In this document: positions 31,362-38,998 of the stretch, piece by piece
Layout: every line of letters begins with the position of its first letter
Numbering within the stretch: the stretch's first letter is position 1
Origin: JBARRO01 sp049644265
GTDB taxonomy: Bacteria; Bacteroidota; Ignavibacteria; UBA10030
Length of the DNA stretch: 55,012 bases
Direction of reading: 5' to 3'
Assembly (NCBI GenBank): GCA_049644265.1
Contig: JBARRO010000119.1
Span: 1 to 55,012 of the forward strand
The notes under the pieces: model-generated
Databases searched by the model: none
Told to the model about the DNA's origin: nothing
The model's input: only the letters and a program-made list of their open reading frames with translations
Position numbers and translations under genes: made by a program

Positions 31362-32521
31362 GGTTTTCGCACGTAGGGACTCTTTATGTAATTCCTGGCA
31401 TCACGACGGGAATTCTCATACTCCTTCATCGCCAACACCTTGTTGTACTGCACCAATGCCAGATCCCTCTTATTTTGTGCATCGTACATCATGCCGATCA
31501 TCAGGTTTGCCAGCGACATAAACCCCGACGCGCCATCCTTGTCGAGTTTCCGCGACATTTCATCGCATAGGAAGAGATATTTCAACGCGTTCTCGAATCG
31601 TCCGCTGATGAACTCGTACTTCCCCAGATAGTAGTACGACTCCCGCCCATCATACGAATCATAACCGGTCTGCTTCTCCCGAAAGCGCTTCTCGACCTCC
31701 ACGAACACTTCATTCGCTTCGGTGAGATATCCCACACTGACGAGACACCTGCCGAAATATCGGTGGAAGAGGGGGTTGCGGGGATACTTGGCATTCAGTT
31801 TGCGGGCGATTTCCAGCGCCTTCAAATAATCTTTCTCGTACTGAAAATAGTTCTGCATGAGAAAGTACGATGCCTCGACCTTCGCATACTTCGCGTTCTG
31901 TGACGCAAGGACAAGCTGCTCCATTCCCTTTTTCCTGTCTCCGCCGGGAAAGAAGATCATCAGCGGCTTTACGATCGGATAGTTGTCCGGAACGACATCC
32001 GCATAGTAGTTGTAGATCCCGATCCCCAGCAACACATCGAAATTCTTCGGGTCGAGCTCATACGCCTTGCGAACGAGCGGGAGGGCGACAAGTCCGTCGT
32101 TTGCTGCCCCCACCCATTTCCCGCGGTTTGCGCGCAGGCGGCCCCGGAATCCAACCGCACCACCCTTGAAAAACAGGGCCGTTACGTCGTTTGGGTTGGC
32201 GTCCAGCCGCTTTTCCGACATGTCGATCACGACATCCAGCATGCCGTAGAACTTGTCGTCCTGCGATTCGTCGTCGTAATTGCTCAGAATACGCCACCAC
32301 TGAATCATCGCCTGAAAGAAATATCCCACCGGGTGGTCGGGGCGGAGTTTCACGACCTCCGTGAATTCCTTGTCCGCGTTTTCAAACTCCAGATTGTAGA
32401 TGAAATCGATGCCGCGTTGAACTCGGGTATCGATGGCGGGGTCGGCAATCCACTGGCTGCAAAGTGTCGGTGGTACGAGCAGGATGAGGAGGAGTACGTG
32501 GAAGGGGAGGCGCATTCTCAC
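31358..32521 (-). CDS. Exported tetratricopeptide-like protein of unknown function
   Basis: A 387-aa protein with a signal peptide (RLPFHVLLLILLVPPTLCSQ, possibly a lipoprotein because of the cysteine) and TPR-like helical pairs throughout: FENADKEFTEVVKLRPDHP near 47, LVRKAYELDPKNFDVLLG in the middle, ALVQYNKVLAMKEY near the end. It begins with GTG overlapping the glyS stop (GTGA); an ATG six bases on is an alternative. It sits between glyS and the ZIP gene in one overlapping cluster. I do not recognise a specific family; it is likely a periplasmic scaffold. Confidence 0.75.
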   Translation of the reverse strand: MRMRLPFHVLLLILLVPPTLCSQWIADPAIDTRVQRGIDFIYNLEFENADKEFTEVVKLRPDHPVGYFFQAMIQWWRILSNYDDESQDDKFYGMLDVVIDMSEKRLDANPNDVTALFFKGGAVGFRGRLRANRGKWVGAANDGLVALPLVRKAYELDPKNFDVLLGIGIYNYYADVVPDNYPIVKPLMIFFPGGDRKKGMEQLVLASQNAKYAKVEASYFLMQNYFQYEKDYLKALEIARKLNAKYPRNPLFHRYFGRCLVSVGYLTEANEVFVEVEKRFREKQTGYDSYDGRESYYYLGKYEFISGRFENALKYLFLCDEMSRKLDKDGASGFMSLANLMIGMMYDAQNKRDLALVQYNKVLAMKEYENSRRDARNYIKSPYVRKP

Positions 32522-34002
32522 AAAAGTCTGGAAGTGAAGTACTCCCGCAATTTGTCGAGTGACAGGCGCTCCTGTTGCATCGTGTCGCGGTGACGGATGG
32601 TGACCGTCTGGTCCTGAAGTGTCTGAGAGTCTACCGTAACGCAGTACGGCGTTCCTACTTCGTCCTGGCGGCGGTAGCGGCGGCCGACAGCTCCGCTGTC
32701 GTCGTAGAACACACGGAAATACGGCCGCAGGTCAGCCTCGATTTTCCTGGCGACTTCCGGCATGCCGTCCCGGTTTACCAGGGGGAAGATCGCGACCTTG
32801 ACGGGAGCCAGTTTCGGATGCAGTTTCAGGACAACGCGCATTTCGGATGTTCCCTCGGCGGTCGGAGCCTCCTCTTCATGATACGAATCGACGAGAAAGG
32901 CCATGAACGAACGGCTGGCTCCGGCGGACGTTTCGATGACAAACGGAGTGAACTTCTCTTTTGATTCCTCGTCGAAGTATTTCATGCTTTTGGTAGAGAA
33001 CTCTTCATGCCGCGAAAGGTCGTAGTTTGTCCGATTGTGGACTCCTTCAATTTCGCCCCAACCGAACGGAAACAAATATTCAATGTCGTATGCGTCCTTC
33101 GCATAGTGCGCGAGCTTATCTTTCGGGTGCTGATGCCACTGAAGCTTCTCTTTCTTCATCCCGAGGTCGGTAAACCAGCGCATTCGCTCCCCGCGCCAGT
33201 ATTCAAAGTACTGGTCGTCGGTGCCCGGCTTGACAAAGAATTGCATCTCCATTTGCTCAAATTCGCGCGTTCTAAAGAGGAAATTCTTCGTGTTGATCTC
33301 ATTGCGAAACGCCTTGCCGATTTGCGCGATTCCGAACGGAAGCTTTTGACGCGAAGCGGACTGGACGTTCATGAAGTTTACGAAAATACCCTGGGCGGTT
33401 TCCGGCCGCAGATAGACGACTGCTGAGGAATCTTCGACAGGGCCGACAAATGTCTTGAACATCAGATTGAATTTTCGCGCGTCGGTGAATGTGCCCTTAT
33501 TACCGCAGTTGGGGCATGAAAGTTTCGGGATGATCTTCTGTGCGTCCGCGTCAGTTGCGACCAGCTTCCCAAATTCCTCTTCCACCACATTGTCTTTGAC
33601 CTGACCATCGAATTTTCCCGGCACAAGCTCCCGGAGCACATCTTTCTTCTTCTTCACGGACAGCTCTTCGATGAGGACATCAATGCGATAGCGGGATTTG
33701 CATTGTTTGCAGTCCACCATTGGATCGGTGAAATTCTCAACGTGGCCCGACGCTTCCCACACGCGCGGATGCATAAGGATGCTGGCGTCGACACCCTCGA
33801 CATTCTCGCGGTAGGTCATGTTCTTCCACCACTGCTGCTTGAGGTTGTTCAGCATTTCGACGCCAAGCGGACCATAATCCCAGCAGCCGTTGAGTCCCCC
33901 GTAGATTTCGCTGGATTGGAACACGAACCCGCGACGTTTTGCAAGGGAGACGATCTTCTCCATGAGCTTGGATTGGTCAGAACTGTTCTTGGGTTGAGCC
34001 AT
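32518..34002 (-). CDS. glyS: Glycine--tRNA ligase (dimeric, GlyQS type)
   Basis: Charges tRNA-Gly. The 494-aa class II enzyme shows motif 1 region WDYGPLGVEMLNNLKQQWW, zinc-like cysteines CKQCKSRY and CPNCGNKG, motif 2 RPETAQGIFVNF and FRNEI, motif 3 GASRSFMAFL, and a C-terminal anticodon-binding domain (LAPVKVAIFPLVNRDG). This is the single-chain eukaryote-like form, not the GlyQ/GlyS tetramer. No Shine-Dalgarno: the start abuts an 8-nt/7-nt array (34003-34048). The TPR gene overlaps its stop by four bases. Confidence 0.95.
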   Translation of the reverse strand: MAQPKNSSDQSKLMEKIVSLAKRRGFVFQSSEIYGGLNGCWDYGPLGVEMLNNLKQQWWKNMTYRENVEGVDASILMHPRVWEASGHVENFTDPMVDCKQCKSRYRIDVLIEELSVKKKKDVLRELVPGKFDGQVKDNVVEEEFGKLVATDADAQKIIPKLSCPNCGNKGTFTDARKFNLMFKTFVGPVEDSSAVVYLRPETAQGIFVNFMNVQSASRQKLPFGIAQIGKAFRNEINTKNFLFRTREFEQMEMQFFVKPGTDDQYFEYWRGERMRWFTDLGMKKEKLQWHQHPKDKLAHYAKDAYDIEYLFPFGWGEIEGVHNRTNYDLSRHEEFSTKSMKYFDEESKEKFTPFVIETSAGASRSFMAFLVDSYHEEEAPTAEGTSEMRVVLKLHPKLAPVKVAIFPLVNRDGMPEVARKIEADLRPYFRVFYDDSGAVGRRYRRQDEVGTPYCVTVDSQTLQDQTVTIRHRDTMQQERLSLDKLREYFTSRLL

Positions 34003-34048
34003 TAGCTGGTCAATTGGTTAACTGGTTCATTGATGAGTAATGAGTCTT
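34003..34048. repeat. 8-nt and 7-nt unit array at the glyS start
   Basis: From 34002: octamers TTAGCTGG, TCAATTGG, TTAACTGG, TTCATTGA, then heptamers TGAGTAA, TGAGTCT. It joins the glyS start codon (the first octamer includes part of ATG on the other strand) and fills the 62-base gap to the crotonase stop. Confidence 0.6.
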
Positions 34049-34064
34049 GAGCAGAACCTTGGCG

Positions 34065-34844
34065 CTATTTCCCTTTGAAGACCGGCTTTCGCTTCTCAAG
34101 AAACGCCTTTGTTCCTTCTTTGAAATCTTCCGAGTCGCAGCAAAGACCGAACAGGCTTGCTTCGAGCGCCTGACCGTCGGTGAGGTTTGTTTCATCAGTC
34201 ATGTTGACGGCTTTCAGTGCGAGGCGGACAGCAAGCGGGCCTTTCGTGATAATTTTCTCTGCGAGCGCTTCAGCGGTTCTGATGAGCTCCGCGAGCGGCA
34301 CAACCTTATTCACGAGCCCAATGGCGTGCGCTTCTTGCGCGTTCATGGGATCGCCCGTCAGGATCATCTCCATCGCGCGCCCTTTGCCGATGAGCCGTGA
34401 AAGCCGTTGCGTTCCTCCGTAACCTGGGATGACTCCGAGGTTCACTTCCGGTTGGCCGAATTTCGCATTCTCGGATGCAATCCGGATATGGCATGCCAGC
34501 GCAAGTTCCATTCCGCCTCCGAGAGCGTATCCGTTGACAGCTGCAATCACGGGCTTTCCGAGGTTTTCAATGAATCGAAAAAGCGTTTGTCCACCCTCCG
34601 AGAACTTCTTCCCGCTCTTCGCATCCAACGCAGTTAACTCTCCGATATCCGTCCCTGCGACAAATGCCTTCTCACCTGTCCCGGTGAGAATCACGGCTTC
34701 GACAGATGAGTCACTTTTCAGTTGCTCAAAAGCCTGCCTAAGCTCTGACTTTGTCTGCGCATTCAACGCATTCAGCTTATCCGGACGGTTGATGCAGACG
34801 GTGGCGATGTGACGAGAGGATGATGTGAGGATGGTGGAGAACAT
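34065..34844 (-). CDS. Enoyl-CoA hydratase/isomerase (crotonase) family protein
   Basis: A crotonase-fold enzyme of 259 aa, the usual length, probably hydrating short-chain enoyl-CoA. Both catalytic glutamates are in place: E113 (LGGGMELALA) and E133 (FGQPEVNLGVIPGYGG). The oxyanion-hole region is AFVAGTDIGEL. I start at 34844 because the fold begins MFSTILTSSSRHIATVCINRP; a longer frame would run into the broken gene upstream. It lacks a clear ribosome site. Possible roles include fatty-acid or amino-acid CoA-ester breakdown; no pathway partner is adjacent. Confidence 0.9.
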   Translation of the reverse strand: MFSTILTSSSRHIATVCINRPDKLNALNAQTKSELRQAFEQLKSDSSVEAVILTGTGEKAFVAGTDIGELTALDAKSGKKFSEGGQTLFRFIENLGKPVIAAVNGYALGGGMELALACHIRIASENAKFGQPEVNLGVIPGYGGTQRLSRLIGKGRAMEMILTGDPMNAQEAHAIGLVNKVVPLAELIRTAEALAEKIITKGPLAVRLALKAVNMTDETNLTDGQALEASLFGLCCDSEDFKEGTKAFLEKRKPVFKGK

Positions 34845-34848
34845 TTTG

Positions 34849-35263
34849 TTAGCCAGATTTGGGTTGTGAGATATGGGATATGAGATAGTCCGGTTGACGA
34901 TGATTCGACACAACGGCTTCAATCCATCGAAAAATCATCTTGCCCGGCTGACTATACCTGTTCAGCGGATCCTCAAATACTTTTTCATCGGCCAAGGATT
35001 GTGTTTCACGGAGCACATTGAGGTGCAAAATCGTTTCTTCGCATGATCCAAATACCTGTGAAGGTATTGGAGGTACTCATTCTTATGCCGTCTCAGGCAA
35101 TATCCTTCAAAGATATTTGACGGTATTGATCTTGACGACCTTCGAATCCGGCTTCCCTCCTCGTACAATTCAAACCTGGGAAGCCAAGCGTCATTCTGTG
35201 AATTTCTACAGCAAGATCTTTCGAAAGTCTAAAGATCTCCAATTTCCGGTACCCGTCCTCCAT
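34849..35263 (-). pseudogene. Broken four-helix-bundle (23S rRNA IVS-type) protein gene, two frameshifts
   Basis: Three minus-strand frames together spell one four-helix-bundle protein (S23/IVS family). Frame 1 starts at ATG 35263 (MEDGYRKLEIFRLSKDLAVE, up to ~35177). Frame 2 (~35176-35040) reads RFELYEEGSRIRRSSRSI, then PSNIFEGY, the family's central signature. Frame 3 (~35040-34849) reads EETILHLNVLRETQSLADEK and WIEAVV, the family's C-terminal part. A one-base loss in the CCC-AGG region and a loss of about ten bases near the HAKK segment explain the breaks. The remnant is bracketed by two inverted heptamer arrays. The family's function is unclear; it is often mobile. Confidence 0.85.
34863..34890. 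repeat. 7-nt unit array, GATATGG type (3' side of pseudogene)
   Basis: Four 7-base units GTTGTGA, GATATGG, GATATGA, GATAGTC. It overlaps the last codons of the broken four-helix-bundle gene. The opposite orientation of the same unit occurs at 35279-35320 on the other side of that gene. Confidence 0.7.
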
Positions 35264-35278
35264 GATGCCCCCTCAGAC

Positions 35279-35320
35279 ATTTCACATCTTAGATCCCACA
35301 TCCCATATCCTACATCCCCC
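35279..35320. repeat. 7-nt unit array, ATCCCAT type (5' side of pseudogene)
   Basis: Six 7-base units: ATTTCAC, ATCTTAG, then ATCCCAC, ATCCCAT, then ATCCTAC, ATCCCCC. Read on the minus strand (ATGGGAT, GTGGGAT) it matches the units at 34863-34890, so the two arrays form an inverted pair around the pseudogene. Confidence 0.8.
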
Positions 35321-35328
35321 CAATCTCC

Positions 35329-36393
35329 TCACGCAATCTCCACCCTGCTTTGATCCCCAATCATGAACCGATGGACTTTGGGTTTTCCGGTTGCTTCGAG
35401 GATTTCGACATCGTTGCCGAGAATGCTTCCTTCAATCCTGATGCCGACACTCACGATTCTGCAGTTGCGCAGCAGAATGCTGTATTCCACTTCGCTGTTT
35501 CGAATCTCGGTCCGATCGCCGACTGACGTGAATGGGCCGACATAGCTATTCTCAATCACACAATTCTTCCCAATGATCACCGGACCACGAATCTTGCTAT
35601 TCACAATCCTCGCGCCTTTTTCAACAATGACCTTCCCCGCAACGTCGGACGAAGCATCGACAGATCCTTCGATCGAAGATGTTATATTGTCAAGGATCAG
35701 GCGGTTGGCTTCAAGCAGGTCAACGGGCTTTCCGGTGTCCTTCCACCATCCTGTGATTTCCGTGTAACCCACGGTATAGCCTCGCTTAATCAGCGCCGTA
35801 TGAGCATCCGAGATCTCCAGCTCGCCTCGTGCACTTGGTTTCAGGGACTTGACCGCCTCAAAGATGTGGTGGTCGTAGAGATAAATTCCCGCAACGGCAA
35901 AAGGGCTTTTTGGTTTCTTTGGCTTTTCGTCAACGCGGACGATCTTTCCGTTCTTGATCTCCGGAACGCCGAAGCTTCTTGGATCCTTTACTCTTGCAAG
36001 AGTCAGCAGGCAGTTGAACCGGCTTTTCTCAAATTCATCCACAAACCTTCTCACGCCGCCAACAACCATGTTATCGCCGAGATAGAAAATGAATTTGTCC
36101 TTTTGAATGAACTTCTCCGCGAGCGCGACTACCTGGGCGAGTCCCCCCGGTTTTTCCTGCGGGATGTAAGTGATCTTCACACCCCATTTAGACCCATCTC
36201 CAACGTAGTCCGGGACTTCCATGCTGTCTGCATTGTGCACAATGCCGATCTCCTTGATCCCCGCATCCACCGCGGCTTCAATCGCATAGTAAAGGATCGG
36301 CTTGTTGGCGATCGGGATAAGGTGTTTGTTTTGTGTGTGTGTGATCGGTCGCAGACGAGTTCCGCGGCCGCCGCTGGCTATGAGTGCTTTCAA
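35329..36393 (-). CDS. Glucose-1-phosphate thymidylyltransferase-like nucleotidyltransferase (long RmlA form)
   Basis: A 354-aa sugar-1-phosphate nucleotidyltransferase. The N-terminal domain starts ALIASGGRGTRLRPITHTQNKHLIPIANKP (activator loop G-G-x-G-T-R-L-R-P) and has YLGDNMVVGG. The C-terminal ~100 residues form short hexapeptide-like beta-helix repeats (VEKGARIVNSKIRGPVIIGKN), as in the long archaeal-type RmlA. It supplies an NDP-sugar, perhaps dTDP-glucose, for surface polysaccharide. It stands alone here: no rmlB, C or D is next to it. The sugar and nucleotide are inferred from the family only. Confidence 0.85.
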   Translation of the reverse strand: MKALIASGGRGTRLRPITHTQNKHLIPIANKPILYYAIEAAVDAGIKEIGIVHNADSMEVPDYVGDGSKWGVKITYIPQEKPGGLAQVVALAEKFIQKDKFIFYLGDNMVVGGVRRFVDEFEKSRFNCLLTLARVKDPRSFGVPEIKNGKIVRVDEKPKKPKSPFAVAGIYLYDHHIFEAVKSLKPSARGELEISDAHTALIKRGYTVGYTEITGWWKDTGKPVDLLEANRLILDNITSSIEGSVDASSDVAGKVIVEKGARIVNSKIRGPVIIGKNCVIENSYVGPFTSVGDRTEIRNSEVEYSILLRNCRIVSVGIRIEGSILGNDVEILEATGKPKVHRFMIGDQSRVEIA

Positions 36394-36430
36394 GTCAACA
36401 CGAATGGATTTGTGGATTTGTAGTGAGTTT

Positions 36431-36517
36431 TATACGAATCAGACGAATGGAACGAATGAACATGAATGATATTATGGTGGTTCAGACCTCTTATTCGTGT
36501 CATTCGTAGCATTCGGC
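36431..36517. repeat. 9-nt unit imperfect palindrome (ACGAATG type)
   Basis: Left arm: ATACGAATC, AGACGAATG, GAACGAATG, AACATGAATG (36433-36469). Right arm 36491-36517 is an inverted copy (TTATTCGTG, TCATTCGTA, GCATTCGGC). It occupies the whole gap between the RmlA-like start and the DUF2520 stop. Confidence 0.75.
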
Positions 36518-36519
36518 TT

Positions 36520-37410
36520 CTATCTGTGTAACAATCTTTTCAGAGTCGATTTCTGCGTTGTAGTCAGTCCGCTTCGTGTTGCCGCGAGATCCAGCGCATA
36601 CAGACCCAGGGCACGATAGAGAGGCAGCAAGCGTCTGTTCTTTTTCGAAAGTTCCCTGAGATGCTGACGAATCGTGCCGACACTGCCTCTCGCTACGGGG
36701 CCCGTGAGAGCAGCAGAGGCCGAGGCATTCAGAGCATTCCTGACACTTGCCGCAACCAGCTTTTCGAAGTGATTCAGCGGAAGGCGTTTGCCGAAGGTTT
36801 TCAGCAGTTCCTCAGCGGCCCCGAGCACCGCAACGGTGTAATTCGAGGCGAACACACACGCAAGATGATACAAAATTTTTGATTCTTTTGGAACTGGAAG
36901 AATTCTGCCGCCCAGTTCGCGTACGAGACGCTGTGCGAATGGACGCGTGACGGGAGGGCCCTCGAATCCGTAGCTGATCCCCTCCATTGCAGCGATTTGC
37001 TTCTTCGGAACAATCCCTCCGGGAAACGTCTGAATAGGATGAAGCGAAAAGACTTTCGCCCCCCTCCGACGAAGAGGACGCAACGCCTCGCTCGAGAGCA
37101 TGCCGGAGGTATGGGCTGCAAATACCCTGTCAAAACGAAGGTGAATCTGCGAAAGGGCTTTTGCGATACCCGGAATTGAGTCGTCGCTAGCGGTGATCAG
37201 AACAAGATCAGTTTCAGGTGGGATTGAAGCGAGGGAATCCGAAAACTTCGCGGAGGCGAGTCGTCGGGCGAGGGTTTTTGCAGATGATGTTCTCCGGCTC
37301 ACCACGGAAACAATGCGATGGCCCCGTTGCCGGAGCATCAATGCGAGCGTGGTCCCCACTCTTCCCGCTCCGATAATGCTGATTGTCAGCCTGCGCCGCC
37401 GAGCCGTCAC
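36520..37410 (-). CDS. Rossmann-fold DUF2520 oxidoreductase-like protein
   Basis: A 296-aa protein with an N-terminal NAD(P)-binding fold (ISIIGAGRVGTTLALMLRQRGH, residues ~8-30) and a C-terminal helical DUF2520 domain similar to the dimerisation part of ketopantoate/pyrroline-5-carboxylate reductases. SLHPIQTFPG is the conserved family motif. The start is GTG, touching the Memo stop with no gap, so it is co-transcribed with Memo and AMMECR1. Substrate is unknown. Confidence 0.82.
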   Translation of the reverse strand: MTARRRRLTISIIGAGRVGTTLALMLRQRGHRIVSVVSRRTSSAKTLARRLASAKFSDSLASIPPETDLVLITASDDSIPGIAKALSQIHLRFDRVFAAHTSGMLSSEALRPLRRRGAKVFSLHPIQTFPGGIVPKKQIAAMEGISYGFEGPPVTRPFAQRLVRELGGRILPVPKESKILYHLACVFASNYTVAVLGAAEELLKTFGKRLPLNHFEKLVAASVRNALNASASAALTGPVARGSVGTIRQHLRELSKKNRRLLPLYRALGLYALDLAATRSGLTTTQKSTLKRLLHR

Positions 37411-38238
37411 TCAGGGCACCTTCATCAGGGCAGCTGCCATGTAGCCGACGACGGCTTCTTTTTCACCGGTCACATCGCCGGAATTGCTGTAATGGAGTAT
37501 CTCGGACTTGTCACAACCGAGCTTGCGGGCGGCAAGCATGATCGACACAATCGGCCCTCCGCCACATGCCTCAACTTCTTCGTGCTCCAAGGTGTCCATA
37601 AGATGGTCCGGGTTGAAAGACTCTACATCGGCGATCACCAGGTGATCGAGGCCGACAGCAGCGTCGTACGGGTGGTAGTGGGAGAGATCACTGCTTGCCA
37701 CGAACAGGATGTTCCGATTCCTCGACACTACGGCAAGACACTCCGCCAGGTTTTCACAGAGTTCACGCCTCTGATCTCCCATGACAAGCGGTACGATATC
37801 AAAGCGCTTCAGAGTTCGTTGGAGAAACGGAAGCTGCACTTCCACAGAATGTTCTGTTCGATGGCCCGCGTTCGTTACGATCACGCCCTTTCCCAGGGCG
37901 ACGAGTTCATCCCGAATGACAGAATGAACCGGGACCTCACCGAGGGGAGTTCTGTAAGAGTCTCCCGGGAAGACTGAAATTCCGTCAAAATATTCACGGT
38001 GACTCGGACCGATGACGATCACAGCGTCAAAATGTTTCCCTTCCAGCATCCGATACGCGTGCGCGGCAGTAAATCCGGAGTAGACGTACCCCGCGTGGGG
38101 GACGATCAATCCCAGAATCGTTCCTGGAGTTTTCTTTTTTTGCGCACGGCTGAGGAGGTCATCCACATCCCGGGTGAGTACAGCCGGAACCTGGGAATAA
38201 AACATCCCTGCAACCGCGGGAGGCCTGCTGAATGACAT
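37411..38238 (-). CDS. amrB: AmmeMemoRadiSam system protein B (Memo family)
   Basis: Memo-family protein, 275 aa, with the metal-site residues of MEMO1 conserved: H48 (VPHAGYVYSG), H80 (GPSHREYFDG) and C225 (EACGGGPI). SSDLSHYHP (187-189) adds two more histidines. Fold related to class III non-haem dioxygenases. In bacteria Memo, AMMECR1 and a radical-SAM enzyme form the 'AmmeMemoRadiSam' set; the reaction is not known. It lies 26 bases after the AMMECR1 gene and directly before DUF2520. Confidence 0.9.
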   Translation of the reverse strand: MSFSRPPAVAGMFYSQVPAVLTRDVDDLLSRAQKKKTPGTILGLIVPHAGYVYSGFTAAHAYRMLEGKHFDAVIVIGPSHREYFDGISVFPGDSYRTPLGEVPVHSVIRDELVALGKGVIVTNAGHRTEHSVEVQLPFLQRTLKRFDIVPLVMGDQRRELCENLAECLAVVSRNRNILFVASSDLSHYHPYDAAVGLDHLVIADVESFNPDHLMDTLEHEEVEACGGGPIVSIMLAARKLGCDKSEILHYSNSGDVTGEKEAVVGYMAAALMKVP

Positions 38239-38264
38239 GAGACCGGGGGAGTGTGGGAAAATCG

Positions 38265-38831
38265 TCAGTGACTTGTGACAGAGAATTCAGATTCGGAGAA
38301 TTTTTCGACCGTAAACCGATAAATCTGGACGCCCGGTTGTCTCCACACATCTGACGGGAGTCCGGCTTTCGCCGCAGTGTGACTCAGGAACTGCTCGCGG
38401 TCGAGATGAAATTCCTCTGCAACCTGGGGAAGCAACAACCCCCGCCTGTAGCCGGATTCGATCACGAGGCCGTGTTTCCCGATCACGATTTCCTGGATGT
38501 TCTGCACCTTCTCGAGCGGCGAGAGCACGGAAATTTCGATTTCAACGGCGTCCAGCTCGAGCTCGGAGATCGGGAAAAATCGGGGATCCTGGGTTGCAGC
38601 TTTGGAGGCAACTTCCTGCACTGTCTGAGCCAGTGGAAAGCGACCCTCCACGTACCCCACGCATCCACGCAGTTCCTTGTCAATGCGCAGTGTGGCAAAT
38701 GCGCCGCAGGGGGTTTGTAACGGAATGGGCAATGAGGAAAGACGTTCGGGCTTTAACCGTCGAACGGTGCTCTCAATCGATGACCGCGCGATTCGAAGAA
38801 GCTCGCGCTTCTCATCTTCGTTCAGATCCAT
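38265..38831 (-). CDS. amrA: AmmeMemoRadiSam system protein A (AMMECR1 family)
   Basis: AMMECR1-domain protein, 188 aa. The invariant motif LRGCVGY is at 54-60, preceded by FATLRIDKE; VEIEISVLSPLEKV and GLLLPQVAEE are further family marks. It is the first gene of the cluster AMMECR1-Memo-DUF2520. The third member of the set, a radical-SAM protein, is not next to it in this window. The molecular function is unknown; the LRGC cysteine is thought to be active. Confidence 0.9.
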   Translation of the reverse strand: MDLNEDEKRELLRIARSSIESTVRRLKPERLSSLPIPLQTPCGAFATLRIDKELRGCVGYVEGRFPLAQTVQEVASKAATQDPRFFPISELELDAVEIEISVLSPLEKVQNIQEIVIGKHGLVIESGYRRGLLLPQVAEEFHLDREQFLSHTAAKAGLPSDVWRQPGVQIYRFTVEKFSESEFSVTSH

Positions 38832-38945
38832 ACGGTCCCTTCAGCGGTAAATTAATCATGCCGGTGCAAACATTCAAGCCGGATGGTCAGTAAATTTCCC
38901 AATTACCGGAATGTCGCCGGCAGCGCCTTGGTGCCGGTGCTCATC

Positions 38946-38974
38946 TTGCTTCTCCCTGGCTCGTTCCTTACATT
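38946..38974 (+). promoter_or_regulatory. Sigma-70-like promoter for glmM
   Basis: TTGCTT (38946-38951), exact 17-base spacer, TACATT (38969-38974), 24 bases before the glmM ATG, which has AGGAG upstream. Confidence 0.55.
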
Positions 38975-38998
38975 GTCGGCTAAAATTCAGGAGATTGA

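Noticed and set aside
34962..35168. Short intact gene in the middle of the four-helix-bundle region
   Set aside because: It is only the central frame of a longer family match; the N- and C-terminal parts continue in the other two frames, so the locus is a pseudogene.
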